From the NCBI RefSeq assembly GCF_024320865.1, contig NZ_JANDBD010000015.1:1-64000 (forward strand): a stretch of DNA of 64,000 nucleotides. The letters are read 5' to 3'. The notes under the pieces are model-generated. The model did not search any database and was not told the DNA's origin. It was given only the letters and a program-made list of their open reading frames with translations. Shown here piece by piece: positions 15,674 through 24,152 of the stretch. Numbering within the stretch: position 1 is the first letter of the stretch; every line of letters starts with the position of its first letter. The translations under genes were made by a program, and so were the position numbers. Source of the stretch: Mycolicibacterium arenosum. GTDB taxonomy: Bacteria; Actinomycetota; Actinomycetes; Mycobacteriales; Mycobacteriaceae.

Positions 15674-16576
15674 TCAGGCAATCCCCCGGTCGCTACGCTC
15701 CCGCCCCAAGAGGGGCAGCCTCTCCGCGATGTCGTCGATCTGCCACACGTCGTCGGTCTCGATGGTCTCGACGTCGTGCCAGCCGGCCAACTGCGAGATC
15801 GCGCCGCCCTGAACCGCGTACACCCGCCCGGTGATCGGGCACTTCTCCGTCGCCAGATAGGCGACGAGTGGAGAGATGTTGGCAGGGGCGAAGAGGTCGA
15901 CCTCCCCGTCCTCGGGTTCGGACATCAGCGCGCCCATGCCGGGCGTGGCCAGGGTGAGCCGGGTCCGCGCGATCGGGGCGATCGCGTTGACCCGCACGCC
16001 GTACCGTTCGAGTTCGTCGGCGGCGACGAGTGTCATCGCCGCGATTCCCGCCTTAGCCGAGCCGTAGTTGACCTGGCCGGCGTTGGGAATCGTCGTACCG
16101 GAACCGGATGCCGTGTTGATCACCGACGCGATCGGTTGGTCGCCCGCCTTGGACTGCGCCTTCCAGTACTCGGCGGCGTGCCGCAGGAGCAGGAAGTGTC
16201 CCTTGAGGTGGACCGTGATCACCGCGTCCCAGTCGGCCTCCGACAACGTCGCGATGAAGCCGTCGCGCAGGATGCCCGCGTTGTTCACCAGCACGTCGAG
16301 CCTGCCGAACTCGTCGATCGCCTGCTGCACGAGCGACCCGGCCCCGGCCCAGGTGCCGATGTTCTCGGTGTTGGCGACGGCGGTGCCGCCCGCAGCGCGG
16401 ATCTCGTCCACGACCCCCTGAGCGGGTCCGACGTCTGCGCCCTCCCCTCCGTTGCTTCCGCCGAGGTCGTTGACGACGACGCTGGCACCCTCGCGTGCGA
16501 ACAGCAGCGCGTGCTCCCGCCCGATACCGCGCCCGGCGCCGCTGATGACCGCGACGCGGCCGTCGAGTTGTCCCAT
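15674..16576 (-). CDS. SDR 3-hydroxyacyl-CoA dehydrogenase (MFE-2 type)
   Basis: The 300-residue protein has ISGAGRGIGREHALLFAREGA, NDLGG (the NAD-preferring acidic position), VNNAGILRDG and YGSAK in the catalytic place. The LRDGFIATLSEADWDAVITVHLKGHF stretch is typical of the hydroxyacyl-CoA dehydrogenase part of peroxisomal-type multifunctional enzyme 2. It would oxidise 3-hydroxyacyl-CoA to 3-ketoacyl-CoA. It is 3 nt from the hydratase gene upstream and one base from fadE downstream, consistent with a beta-oxidation operon. Confidence 0.85.
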   Translation of the reverse strand: MGQLDGRVAVISGAGRGIGREHALLFAREGASVVVNDLGGSNGGEGADVGPAQGVVDEIRAAGGTAVANTENIGTWAGAGSLVQQAIDEFGRLDVLVNNAGILRDGFIATLSEADWDAVITVHLKGHFLLLRHAAEYWKAQSKAGDQPIASVINTASGSGTTIPNAGQVNYGSAKAGIAAMTLVAADELERYGVRVNAIAPIARTRLTLATPGMGALMSEPEDGEVDLFAPANISPLVAYLATEKCPITGRVYAVQGGAISQLAGWHDVETIETDDVWQIDDIAERLPLLGRERSDRGIA

Positions 16577-16579
16577 TGT

Positions 16580-17449
16580 CTACACTCCGATCTCTGCTAG
16601 TCCGTCGGTGATGGCCCGCTCGCCACTGCCGACCCTGGTGGTTTCGAATGCGAAGGTGCCGGCGTCCTTCTGCCAGATCCGTGTCTCCAGGTCGTCGCCG
16701 GGGATGACCATCTTGGAGAACCGCACGGCGAATCGCTTGAGCCGGTTGACGTCCGAGTCGGCCACCCCGGTGAGCACGGCCCACGACGTGAAGGCCATCG
16801 TGCACAGACCGTGGGCGATGATGCCCGGCAGACCGGCCGACTTCGCGATGTCCACGTCGAGGTGGATCGGCATCGGATCACCCGACGCCGGCGAGTACCG
16901 GAACGTCTGGTCCTCGTCGACGTGCTGGCGGACCACCGCGACGGGTTCCCGGTCGCGCAGTGCCTCGTCGAACCTGTGGTCGGGGCTCAGGGTCCCGACC
17001 GACCTGCCCACGTTGTACCCGCGGATGAAGGTGGTGACGTACTGCTCGTTGACCAGTTCGCCGTCCTCCGTGCGGCATTCGAGCACGATCGCCGCGCGGG
17101 TGCCGTTATCCAAACCCTCGTAGCCGATCATCTTGCCGCGCGATACCAGCCTGTCGCCCGGCCTGATGGGTCGATGGAAGTGGAAGTCCTGCTCGCCGTG
17201 CACCACTCGCGGTATGAGCTCCACCGGCAGGACGTCCACGGCGGGGATGAGCAGCGCCTCGAACACCGGCACGATGCCGAACACCGGAGGTGCGACGGCT
17301 CCCGACCGGTGCGCTTCGATGGGATCGTTGGTGGCCGCGGCGTATTCGGCGAGCCGCTCAGCAGTGACCTCGAAGTGCTCCTCGTCGGTCCACTTGTCGA
17401 TGCCGCTGTCGTCGAACTCCAGTTCGCCGAGATCGTGCACCGCGCTCAC
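16580..17449 (-). CDS. MaoC-family 2-enoyl-CoA hydratase (double hot-dog)
   Basis: The 289-residue protein contains two hot-dog halves. The C-terminal half carries the hydratase-2 motif (YSPASGDPMPIHLD followed by AGLPGIIAHG), with the expected Asp and His. It hydrates trans-2-enoyl-CoA to (R)-3-hydroxyacyl-CoA, the step between the dehydrogenase and the SDR of this operon. The GTG at 17449 overlaps the upstream stop as GTGA. Confidence 0.88.
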   Translation of the reverse strand: MSAVHDLGELEFDDSGIDKWTDEEHFEVTAERLAEYAAATNDPIEAHRSGAVAPPVFGIVPVFEALLIPAVDVLPVELIPRVVHGEQDFHFHRPIRPGDRLVSRGKMIGYEGLDNGTRAAIVLECRTEDGELVNEQYVTTFIRGYNVGRSVGTLSPDHRFDEALRDREPVAVVRQHVDEDQTFRYSPASGDPMPIHLDVDIAKSAGLPGIIAHGLCTMAFTSWAVLTGVADSDVNRLKRFAVRFSKMVIPGDDLETRIWQKDAGTFAFETTRVGSGERAITDGLAEIGV

Positions 17450-17886
17450 GCGGCGGCCGATGCGAGCGAGTCGAGCGCGTCGAGGCTCTTGTCGAGTTGC
17501 TTGACACCGTCCTTCTCGACGGCCTTGGCGAGCGCTCCCTTGACCAGCGCGCCCTCGAAATCACCCGCAACCGTGAACGTCGATCCGGCGCCCTCCGGCA
17601 CGATCGTGAACTCGAACGTCGCCTTCACGCCTGCCATTCCAGTACCGGTCAGCACCAGCCGAGACGGCGCTTCGACGGACTCGATCGTCCAGTCGATCTT
17701 GTTGGCCATGCCGAGCATGACGATCTTGGCCGACAGCCTGGTGCCCTCGGTGAGGGTGGCGGGCGGCTCCTCCATCCACTTGTCGTGCACGGTGAACCAC
17801 TCCCCCCACGTGCTCGGATTCGCGACGGTGACCCACAGTGCGTCGGGGGTCGCCGACAGGGTGCGGCTGGCTTCGATGTGTCCCAT
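17446..17886 (-). CDS. SRPBCC (START-like) lipid-binding protein
   Basis: The 146-residue protein matches the SRPBCC/polyketide cyclase fold: the opening SRTLSATPDALWVTVANPSTWGEWF, beta strands, and a long C-terminal helix. Such proteins bind hydrophobic ligands and may help deliver a lipid substrate in this operon; an enzymatic role is not shown. It lies between ltp1 and maoC with a GTGA overlap downstream. Confidence 0.8.
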   Translation of the reverse strand: MGHIEASRTLSATPDALWVTVANPSTWGEWFTVHDKWMEEPPATLTEGTRLSAKIVMLGMANKIDWTIESVEAPSRLVLTGTGMAGVKATFEFTIVPEGAGSTFTVAGDFEGALVKGALAKAVEKDGVKQLDKSLDALDSLASAAA

Positions 17887-17914
17887 GAGTGTCTCCTTTG
17901 TTGGTGTCGGTTGG

Positions 17915-19108
17915 TCAGCGCTCGGCGCGCTGGTAGGCCGTCACGACGGCGGCGCCGCCGAGGCCGATGTTGTGCTGCAGGGCCGCGGTGACGTTGTCGA
18001 CCTGACGCTTGTCGGCGGCACCGCGCAGCTGCCAGGTGAGCTCGGCGCACTGCGCGAGCCCGGTGGCGCCGAGGGGGTGGCCCTTGGAGATCAATCCGCC
18101 CGACGGGTTGACCACCCAGCGGCCGCCGTAGGTCGTCTGGTTGTCGTCGATCAGCTTGTGGGCCTCGCCCTCGTCGCACAGGCCGAGCGCCTCGTACAGC
18201 AGCAGCTCGTTGGCGGAGAAGCAGTCGTGCAGCTCGATGACCTGGAAGTCCTCGGGGCCGAGTCCCGACTGGGCGTACACCTGTTGTGCGGCTTGGACGT
18301 TCATGTGGTATCCGATGAGCCCCTTACAGGTGCCGTCGAAGGAGTTCTCGTAGTCGGTGGTCATCGCCTGCCCGACGATCTCGACGGCCCGGCCCGCCAA
18401 TCCGTGCCTGTCGACGAAGTCCTCACCGGCGAGGATCGCCGCGCCAGAGCCGTCGGAGGTCGGCGAGCACTGCAGCTTGGTCAGCGGGTCGTAGATCATC
18501 TTCGCGGCCAGGATGTCGTCGAGCGTGTACTCCTCCTGGAACTGCGCGTACGGGTTGTTCACCGAGTGCTTGTGGTTCTTGTAGCCGATCTTCGCGAAAT
18601 GCTCTGCCGTGCTTCCGTATTGCTGCATATGCTCGCGCCCGGCTGCGCCGAACATCCACGGCGCGGGCGGGAACAGCACCTCGGAGATCTCGGCCATCGC
18701 GAGGATGTGCTTGTCCATCGGATTGACGCGATCGTCGTAGGTGGAGCCGAGTGAACCCGGTTGCATCTTCTCGAACCCGAGGGCGAGCGTGCACTGCGCC
18801 AGTCCGCCCCGGATCGCCCTGGCGGCGAGGTACAGCGCGGTCGAGCCCGTCGAGCAGTTGTTGTTGACGTTGACCACCGGGATGCCCGACAGCCCGAGTT
18901 CGTAGACCGCGCGCTGACCCGACGTGGACTCGCCGTACACGTAACCGACGTAGGCCTCGTCGACCAGGGCGTAGTCGATGCCGGCATCCGCCAGCGCTTT
19001 CGTCCCCGACTCCCGAGCCATGTCCGGGTAGTCCCAGTTGTCCTTCCGGCCCGGTTTCTCGAACTTCGTCATGCCCACGCCGATCACGAACACTCTCTGC
19101 GAACTCAT
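17915..19108 (-). CDS. ltp1: SCP2-type thiolase / lipid-transfer protein
   Basis: The 397-residue thiolase-fold protein has nucleophile Cys85 (NNNCSTGSTAL), HDCFSANE and GHPLGATG. The C-terminal catalytic Cys of classical thiolases is replaced (LQHNIGLGGAAVV), as in SCP2/SCPx thiolases. It should cleave 3-ketoacyl-CoA with CoA. M. tuberculosis ltp1 lies next to fadE21 at the same locus. The ATG at 19108 is 7 nt from TATGTT inside a TetR operator; the extra upstream residues (to 19144) are rejected. Confidence 0.88.
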   Translation of the reverse strand: MSSQRVFVIGVGMTKFEKPGRKDNWDYPDMARESGTKALADAGIDYALVDEAYVGYVYGESTSGQRAVYELGLSGIPVVNVNNNCSTGSTALYLAARAIRGGLAQCTLALGFEKMQPGSLGSTYDDRVNPMDKHILAMAEISEVLFPPAPWMFGAAGREHMQQYGSTAEHFAKIGYKNHKHSVNNPYAQFQEEYTLDDILAAKMIYDPLTKLQCSPTSDGSGAAILAGEDFVDRHGLAGRAVEIVGQAMTTDYENSFDGTCKGLIGYHMNVQAAQQVYAQSGLGPEDFQVIELHDCFSANELLLYEALGLCDEGEAHKLIDDNQTTYGGRWVVNPSGGLISKGHPLGATGLAQCAELTWQLRGAADKRQVDNVTAALQHNIGLGGAAVVTAYQRAER

Positions 19109-19113
19109 GAGAA

Positions 19114-19137
19114 GAAACATACCGACTGGTCTGTTTC
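19114..19137. promoter_or_regulatory. TetR operator overlapping the ltp1 -10 box
   Basis: GAAACATACC-GACT-GGTCTGTTTC is a 10+4+10 palindrome with one mismatch per arm, centred on ACCGACTGGT, a common TetR-family core. The minus-strand -10 TATGTT (19116-19121) lies inside it, 7 nt before the ltp1 ATG. A repressor here would block the whole operon. Confidence 0.75.
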
Positions 19138-19183
19138 TTTTCAAGAAGGCGCGAAGGAGCCCGAAGTGGCGTGGGAGACGGGG

Positions 19184-19825
19184 CTAGGTGAGGCGGTCGT
19201 CACCGAGGGCGTCGAGGAGCATTGCGCGCAGGTAGACGCACGCGCGGTCCCAGCGCCGTCGGGCCCGCGTCGGGTCCGGGTCGGCGAAGCTGGCCACCAG
19301 GATGCCGCGCAGGACGTCCATCGCGGTGTAGGCGGCGTCGCGCAACCCCCGCTGCGCGGGTCGCTCGGGCAGCAGCTGAGCAATCGCCCCGATCAGGGCC
19401 CCGTTGACGATGGGTTCCACGCGATGGACCTGCTCGGCGAGCACCGGATCGGTGCGCGCAGCGATCCAGAGTTCAACGGTGGCAGCGAAAATGGGGCCCT
19501 GGTGCGATTCCCAGAGGTAGTCGAGTGCCGTCGCGATCGGGTCTGGCGTGTGCTGCACGCGGCCCAGTTCGCGGATGGCCGCCTGCGTGCGCTGCTCGGC
19601 GAGGTGCTCGATGGCCGCGACCACCAGCGCCTCCCGTGACGGGAAGTGATGCACCTGCGCGCCGCGTGTGACACCCGCGACCTCGGCGACCTTGTGCGTC
19701 GTGGTGCCCGCGTAGCCGTAGGTGACCAGGCACTGGACGGTCGCGTCGAGCAGGCGTGTGCGCATGGCGGCGGTTCGCTCCGCCTGAGTTCGCCGTGTGG
19801 TCCCGGCACCACCGCTCGAGGTCAT
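19184..19825 (-). CDS. TetR-family repressor of the lipid operon
   Basis: The 213-residue protein has a TetR HTH at about residues 25-70 (TTTHKVAEVAGVTRGAQVHHFPSREAL) and a C-terminal ligand domain. It lies directly upstream of, and co-oriented with, ltp1. The operator in the 75-bp gap is its likely target, and the natural inducer would be an acyl-CoA or lipid. The ATG at 19825 is 6 nt from TAACCT. A weaker ACCGGACAGTTGGT dyad at 19865-19880 may give autoregulation. Confidence 0.9.
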   Translation of the reverse strand: MTSSGGAGTTRRTQAERTAAMRTRLLDATVQCLVTYGYAGTTTHKVAEVAGVTRGAQVHHFPSREALVVAAIEHLAEQRTQAAIRELGRVQHTPDPIATALDYLWESHQGPIFAATVELWIAARTDPVLAEQVHRVEPIVNGALIGAIAQLLPERPAQRGLRDAAYTAMDVLRGILVASFADPDPTRARRRWDRACVYLRAMLLDALGDDRLT

Positions 19826-19831
19826 CGCTTG

Positions 19832-19880
19832 AGGTTACTCGCGGGCCCAAGCTGGCAAGTGACATACCGGACAGTTGGTA
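19832..19880. promoter_or_regulatory. TetR gene promoter with weak dyad
   Basis: The minus-strand -10 TAACCT (19832-19837) is 6 nt from the TetR ATG. TACC-GGACAGTT-GGTA (19865-19880) is a dyad with short arms that resembles the ACC...GGT core of the ltp1 operator. It is a candidate autoregulatory site. Confidence 0.35.
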
Positions 19881-19905
19881 AAGTTTCGAGCCTGCGAGCG
19901 GTGAG

Positions 19906-20796
19906 CTACAGCGTCGCCGGGCGCAACACGGTCACCGACCGAGTGCCCGCGCCCTCGTCGGAGAGCAGAGCGATCACCCGACCGTCTGGGGCCGTCGCCG
20001 CGTAGATTCCATCCACGCCCGCCGCACGCAGTGCCCTGCCGTGACCTACCGCGACCACCTCGTCGGCGCTGAGGTCGCGTCGCGGGAAGCCGAGCAGGCA
20101 CGCCTCGTCCAGCGAATGGCTCAGACGCGGCGACTCCGCCAGCGCGTCGAGCGTGCGCGCCTCGTCGAGGCCGTACCGGCCGACCCTGGTGCGCCGCAAC
20201 GCCGTCAAATGCCCTCCGACGCCGAGAGCGGCACCGACGTCACGGGCCAGCGCCCGGATGTAGGTGCCCGACGAGCACTCCACCTCGACGTCGAGGTCGG
20301 TGAAGTCGGCCGACCGCCGCATCTCCAGCACGTCGAACCGCTCGATGCGGACGCGGCGCGCCGCCAACTCGACCGTCCTGCCCTCACGGGCCAACTTGTA
20401 GGCGCGCTCACCGGCCACCTTGATCGCACTGACGGCCGACGGCACCTGGTCGATCTCACCCCGCTGCGCGGCGATCGCCGACTCGATGGCGTCAGCACCG
20501 ATGCCTCCGGCCGGAACCGTCTGCCGCACTTCGCCTTCCGCATCATCCGTCGACGTCGTCTGGCCGAGTCGGATCGTCGCGGTGTAGGTCTTGTCGGTCG
20601 CGGTCAGCAGGCCGAGCAGCTTGGTGGCCCGCTCGATGCCGATGACCAGCACGCCGGTCGCCATCGGGTCGAGGGTTCCCGCGTGGCCGACCTTCCGGGT
20701 GCCGAAGTAGCGCCTGCACCGACCGACGACGTCGTGGCTCGTCATGCCCGCGGGCTTGTCGACGATGACCAATCCCGGCTCGGGAGCGGACGTCAC
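19906..20796 (-). CDS. truB: tRNA pseudouridine-55 synthase
   Basis: TruB makes pseudouridine 55 in the T-loop of tRNAs. The 296-residue protein includes VDKPAGMTSHDVV, the catalytic-Asp motif GHAGTLDPMATGVL, and a C-terminal PUA-like domain. The GTG at 20796 overlaps the pptT stop as GTGA, so I prefer it over the longer frame beginning at 20838. It is the last gene of pptH-pptT-truB, the M. tuberculosis order. Confidence 0.95.
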   Translation of the reverse strand: MTSAPEPGLVIVDKPAGMTSHDVVGRCRRYFGTRKVGHAGTLDPMATGVLVIGIERATKLLGLLTATDKTYTATIRLGQTTSTDDAEGEVRQTVPAGGIGADAIESAIAAQRGEIDQVPSAVSAIKVAGERAYKLAREGRTVELAARRVRIERFDVLEMRRSADFTDLDVEVECSSGTYIRALARDVGAALGVGGHLTALRRTRVGRYGLDEARTLDALAESPRLSHSLDEACLLGFPRRDLSADEVVAVGHGRALRAAGVDGIYAATAPDGRVIALLSDEGAGTRSVTVLRPATL

Positions 20797-21452
20797 AGCA
20801 CGATCGCCGTGAGCGCGAGACCGTTGCGCACCGTCCACCGTCCGGTCAGCGACGTCAGCGGCGGGCCGGACTCGGCGGCCGGGTCGACGAGGATGCGCGA
20901 TCGGAACGTGCCGGTATCACCCGACGCGTCCACCTCGAAGGCGATGTGGGCGTCCTCGAAGCCCAACCAGCGATGCGTCAGCGGGAACCACGCCTTATAG
21001 GTGGCCTCCTTGGCGCAGAACAGGATCCGGTCCCAGTGCAGCCCACCGGGCAGCGCCGACAGCTCCCCGCGCTCGGCGGGCAGGCTGATCGCGTCCAGCA
21101 CGCCCTTGGGCAGGACGTCGTGCGGTTCGGCGTCGATACCGAGCGAGCGCACGTCGTCGCGACGCCCCACGACGGCACCGCGGAAGCCCTCGCAGTGGGT
21201 GAGGCTCCCGACGACGCCGTCGGGCCAGCAGGGTTCGCCCTTCTCGCCCTTGAGGATTGGAGCCGGCGGCAGCCCCAACTCGCCGAGCGCCTGGCGCGCG
21301 CAGTGGCGCACGGTGATGAACTCGTTACGCCGCTTGGCCACCGACCGCGCGATCAGCGGCTCCTCCTCCGGCAGCGGCGCGAGATCGGCGGGGTCGTCGT
21401 ACAGTTCGGCGGTCGCCACCGCCGCGGGCATGACGGCGGCCAGCAGACTCAC
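20793..21452 (-). CDS. pptT: 4'-phosphopantetheinyl transferase PptT
   Basis: PptT activates acyl and peptidyl carrier proteins (including those for mycolate, siderophore and polyketide synthesis) by attaching 4'-phosphopantetheine from CoA. The 219-residue Sfp-type protein carries GSLTHCEGFRGAVVG, SLGIDAEP (Mg-binding) and FCAKEATYKAWFP. The sequence from VAKRRNEFITVRHCAR onward is very like M. tuberculosis PptT as I recall it. The GTG start at 21452 overlaps the pptH stop as GTGA, tightly coupling the two. Confidence 0.95.
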   Translation of the reverse strand: MSLLAAVMPAAVATAELYDDPADLAPLPEEEPLIARSVAKRRNEFITVRHCARQALGELGLPPAPILKGEKGEPCWPDGVVGSLTHCEGFRGAVVGRRDDVRSLGIDAEPHDVLPKGVLDAISLPAERGELSALPGGLHWDRILFCAKEATYKAWFPLTHRWLGFEDAHIAFEVDASGDTGTFRSRILVDPAAESGPPLTSLTGRWTVRNGLALTAIVL

Positions 21453-22402
21453 TTGGTCCGCCTGTCCGCGATCCGCTGCTGCATCTTCTGCGCGTTCTCC
21501 CGCATCTCGGCGGAGATCTCGAAGTGGCCGCCGAACTCGTTGAGATAGCCCGGCGGGTACTTCGGGTCGGGCAGGATCTGGCGCAGCCATCGATACGGCT
21601 TGCGGCGCCGCCACTCTCGCGGATAGCCCACCGAGACCTCCTCGAAGCGCACGCCGTCGTACCACGTGGTGCGCGGGATGTGCAGATGGCCGTAGACCGA
21701 GCACAGCGCGTTGTAGCGGGTGTGCCAGTCCTTGGTCGCTGTGGTGCCGCACCACAGCGCGAACTCGGGGTAGAACATCGCGTCGCACGGTTCGCGCACC
21801 AGCGGGAAGTGGTTGACGAGGATGTTGGGCGTCATCCAGTCGAGGTCCTCGAGCTTCTTCCGCGTCTGGGTCACCCGGTCGCGGCACCACGCGTCGCGAG
21901 TGGCGTACGGCTCCGACGACAGCAGGAACTCGTCGGTGCCGACGACGTTGCGCTCGCGGGCGACGGCCAGCCCCTCGGCCTTCGTCGCCGTGCCCTCGGG
22001 CAGGAACGAGTAGTCGTAGAGCAGGAACATCGGCACGATCGTCGCCGGGCCACCCTCCTCGGTCCACACCGGGAACGGGTGCTCGGGCGTGACGATGCCC
22101 ATCTCGTCGCACATGTTGACCAGGTAGTCGTAACGCGCCTGCCCGAAGATCTGCATCGGGTCCTTGTTGGTGGTCCACAGCTCGTGGTTGCCGGGCACCC
22201 AGATGACCTTGGCGAAGCGTTTCCGCAGCAGATCGAGTGACCATCGGATCTCATCGGTCCGCTCCGCGACGTCACCGGCGACGATCAGCCAGTCGTCCGG
22301 TGTCGCGGGATGCAGGGACTCGGTGACGGGCTTGTTGCCGGTGTGCCCGATGTGGAGGTCACTGATCGCCCAGAGAGTCGGAGCGCGCTGTTCTCGTGAC
22401 AC
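21449..22402 (-). CDS. pptH: Phosphopantetheinyl hydrolase PptH (calcineurin-like)
   Basis: The 317-residue metallophosphoesterase has DLHIGH, GDVAE, GNHE, the H of NHFPL and GHLH, the full set of binuclear metal ligands. In M. tuberculosis the orthologue (Rv2795c) removes phosphopantetheine from carrier proteins, opposing PptT. The GTG at 22402 is favoured: TACGCT lies 8 nt upstream on the minus strand. A TTG at 22447 would add 15 poorly conserved residues. Confidence 0.92.
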   Translation of the reverse strand: MSREQRAPTLWAISDLHIGHTGNKPVTESLHPATPDDWLIVAGDVAERTDEIRWSLDLLRKRFAKVIWVPGNHELWTTNKDPMQIFGQARYDYLVNMCDEMGIVTPEHPFPVWTEEGGPATIVPMFLLYDYSFLPEGTATKAEGLAVARERNVVGTDEFLLSSEPYATRDAWCRDRVTQTRKKLEDLDWMTPNILVNHFPLVREPCDAMFYPEFALWCGTTATKDWHTRYNALCSVYGHLHIPRTTWYDGVRFEEVSVGYPREWRRRKPYRWLRQILPDPKYPPGYLNEFGGHFEISAEMRENAQKMQQRIADRRTK

Positions 22403-22410
22403 AACCGACC

Positions 22411-22480
22411 AGCGTACCCAGCGCCGGCCGGACGGCAGGATCGGCAACTAGAACACGTTCTCGCGCGGGACTTGTACACT
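22411..22480. promoter_or_regulatory. Divergent promoters between pptH and the DUF3558-like gene
   Basis: The minus-strand -10 TACGCT (22411-22416) serves pptH, leaderless with an 8-nt gap. The plus-strand -10 TACACT (22475-22480) would give the 22524 gene a leader of about 37 nt, ending in GGGAGCT before the TTG start. Confidence 0.45.
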
Positions 22481-22523
22481 CCCCGGAACAGCGGACGACG
22501 TAAACAGAGGACGGGAGCTCCCA

Positions 22524-23108
22524 TTGGCTGCCAAACTGCGCCTGGCTGCGGCGCTGTGTGCACTGATCGCGGCCGTGGTCGTGGTGTGGCAGACCAACCC
22601 CGCGGGCCCCGCCGCCGGGCTGCACGCTCAGCGCATTCCCACATCACTGCCGGTCAACAACGTCTCCACCACCATCAAGTGGCCTGTCATCGAAACCGTC
22701 GACCCCCGCCCGTTCCACGCGTGTGAGGACATCCCGTACGACGTGTACGAGCGGCTGGGCTTGGCGTTCACCCCGCCCCAGCCGGAGGACGGGCTGCGCT
22801 GCCACCTCGATGCGGGCAACTACCAGATGGCCGTCGAAGCGTTCGTCTGGCGAACGTACGAGCAGACGCTGCCCGCCGACGCCGTCGAGCTGGACATCGC
22901 CGGCCATCGCGCCGCGCAGTACTGGATCATGAAGCCCACCGACTGGAACGACCGTTGGTGGATCACCTGCATGATCGCGTTCAAGACCAGCTACGGGGTC
23001 ATCCAGCAGTCGGTGTTCTACTCGCCGATCTACTCCCCCACCGCCCCCGACTGCCTGCAGGTCAACATGCAGCGGGCGAACGAACTGGCGCCGTACTACA
23101 CGTTCTGA
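22524..23108 (+). CDS. Secreted or membrane-anchored DUF3558-like protein
   Basis: The 194-residue protein has an uncleaved-looking N-terminal hydrophobic segment (residues 5-22) and no lipobox Cys, then a mature domain. The pattern FHACEDIPYDVYERLGL ... GLRCHLDAGNYQMAVEAF, with paired cysteines, resembles DUF3558 proteins of actinobacteria, which are mostly lipoproteins of unknown role. It begins with TTG. M. tuberculosis has lppV at the neighbouring position, so a relation to LppV is possible but not shown. Confidence 0.6.
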   Translation: MAAKLRLAAALCALIAAVVVVWQTNPAGPAAGLHAQRIPTSLPVNNVSTTIKWPVIETVDPRPFHACEDIPYDVYERLGLAFTPPQPEDGLRCHLDAGNYQMAVEAFVWRTYEQTLPADAVELDIAGHRAAQYWIMKPTDWNDRWWITCMIAFKTSYGVIQQSVFYSPIYSPTAPDCLQVNMQRANELAPYYTF

Positions 23109-24142
23109 CTCGCCTCCAGCTGGTCTCTCGGGATCGAGCGCTCGAGCATGCCGTAGCTCTGCTCGCCGTCCCACGTGTAGCGCACGCCGGCCTGCTGCAG
23201 TGCGGGGAACGTCCAGTTGGCCAGCATCGCCGCCATCTCCTCGGGGACGTCGGCGGGATCGGTGATGTCGTGGGTCGACAGCACCGTCTCGCCCTCGATG
23301 CGGACCCGCCCATCGGCGGTCTCCAGTACGACGGAGACGTCCTCGCCGAGCGGCTGCAGCCGGCGGAGCCACGGCGCCTCGACGGCGCGGGCGGGGATCA
23401 ACTCGCCGTCCCCGGTGAACAGGTAGCCCTCGTTGAACGTCGGCTCGCCGTCGGGCCGCGGTGGATAGGCGATGTAGCCGAAGGCGCGGCCGCCGGGGAA
23501 CAGCGCCGACTGCCAGCAGTGTCCCCAGAAGCCCTCGAGCTTGCGTACGCCCTGTCGGCGGATGCGCAGACCGCTGCCGGTGAACGTCCTCTCCGCACCG
23601 TCGACCTCGAGCGTGCCGCGCGCCCGGAACAGCTGTTCGTAGCGCGGGCCGCCCATCAGGTCACCGACCACCGACTTCTCCGCCTGCTGCACCCAGGGCG
23701 GCACGGCGAGCACCGCCTCCACCTCGAACCGCGCGTCGACGAGCGGTCCCGTCTTGCGACCGTTCACCAGAGCGGCCGACGACGTTCGCGTCAGCTGACC
23801 ATCGAAAGTCATTCGCCACGTGTCGAATTCGCGTACGCATTCGAATGCCAGCGGCCCACCGCCCAGGATCGTCGGCCTGCCGTCCTCGCCGAACGGTGAC
23901 CAGCTGGCCCCGTCCTCGCGGGTGCGGTACACCCGACCGTCCGGGAACGCGACGTTGACCTGGACCGCGTGCGCGCCCCAGTTCTCGGCGAGCGCCTCGA
24001 TGCCGACTCGCGGCAGGCCGAGGTCACCCGCGTCATCGAACACCCAGAAGCTGACCGAGTCGCGCATCTCCGGGTTGTCGGGCCGTTCGGCGAAGGTCAG
24101 TTCGCGCTGCGGGTCGATACCGCCCCTCAGATCAATCGCCAT
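23096..24142 (-). CDS. Unrecognised conserved protein, beta-rich, paired with a sulfotransferase
   Basis: The 348-residue soluble protein is rich in aromatic and Gly residues with alternating beta patterns (VSFWVFDDAGDLGLPRVGIEAL, GFWGHCWQSALFPGGRAFGYIAYPP). It contains no catalytic motif I recognise. It recalls lipocalin-like AttH/CrtC or DUF7064/7065 proteins that act on lipids or terpenoids, but this is weak. The ATG at 24142 follows the sulfotransferase stop by 10 nt, so the two are likely co-expressed. Its 3' end overlaps the convergent 22524 gene by 13 nt. Confidence 0.6.
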   Translation of the reverse strand: MAIDLRGGIDPQRELTFAERPDNPEMRDSVSFWVFDDAGDLGLPRVGIEALAENWGAHAVQVNVAFPDGRVYRTREDGASWSPFGEDGRPTILGGGPLAFECVREFDTWRMTFDGQLTRTSSAALVNGRKTGPLVDARFEVEAVLAVPPWVQQAEKSVVGDLMGGPRYEQLFRARGTLEVDGAERTFTGSGLRIRRQGVRKLEGFWGHCWQSALFPGGRAFGYIAYPPRPDGEPTFNEGYLFTGDGELIPARAVEAPWLRRLQPLGEDVSVVLETADGRVRIEGETVLSTHDITDPADVPEEMAAMLANWTFPALQQAGVRYTWDGEQSYGMLERSIPRDQLEASQNV

Positions 24143-24152
24143 GTGCGCGTTG

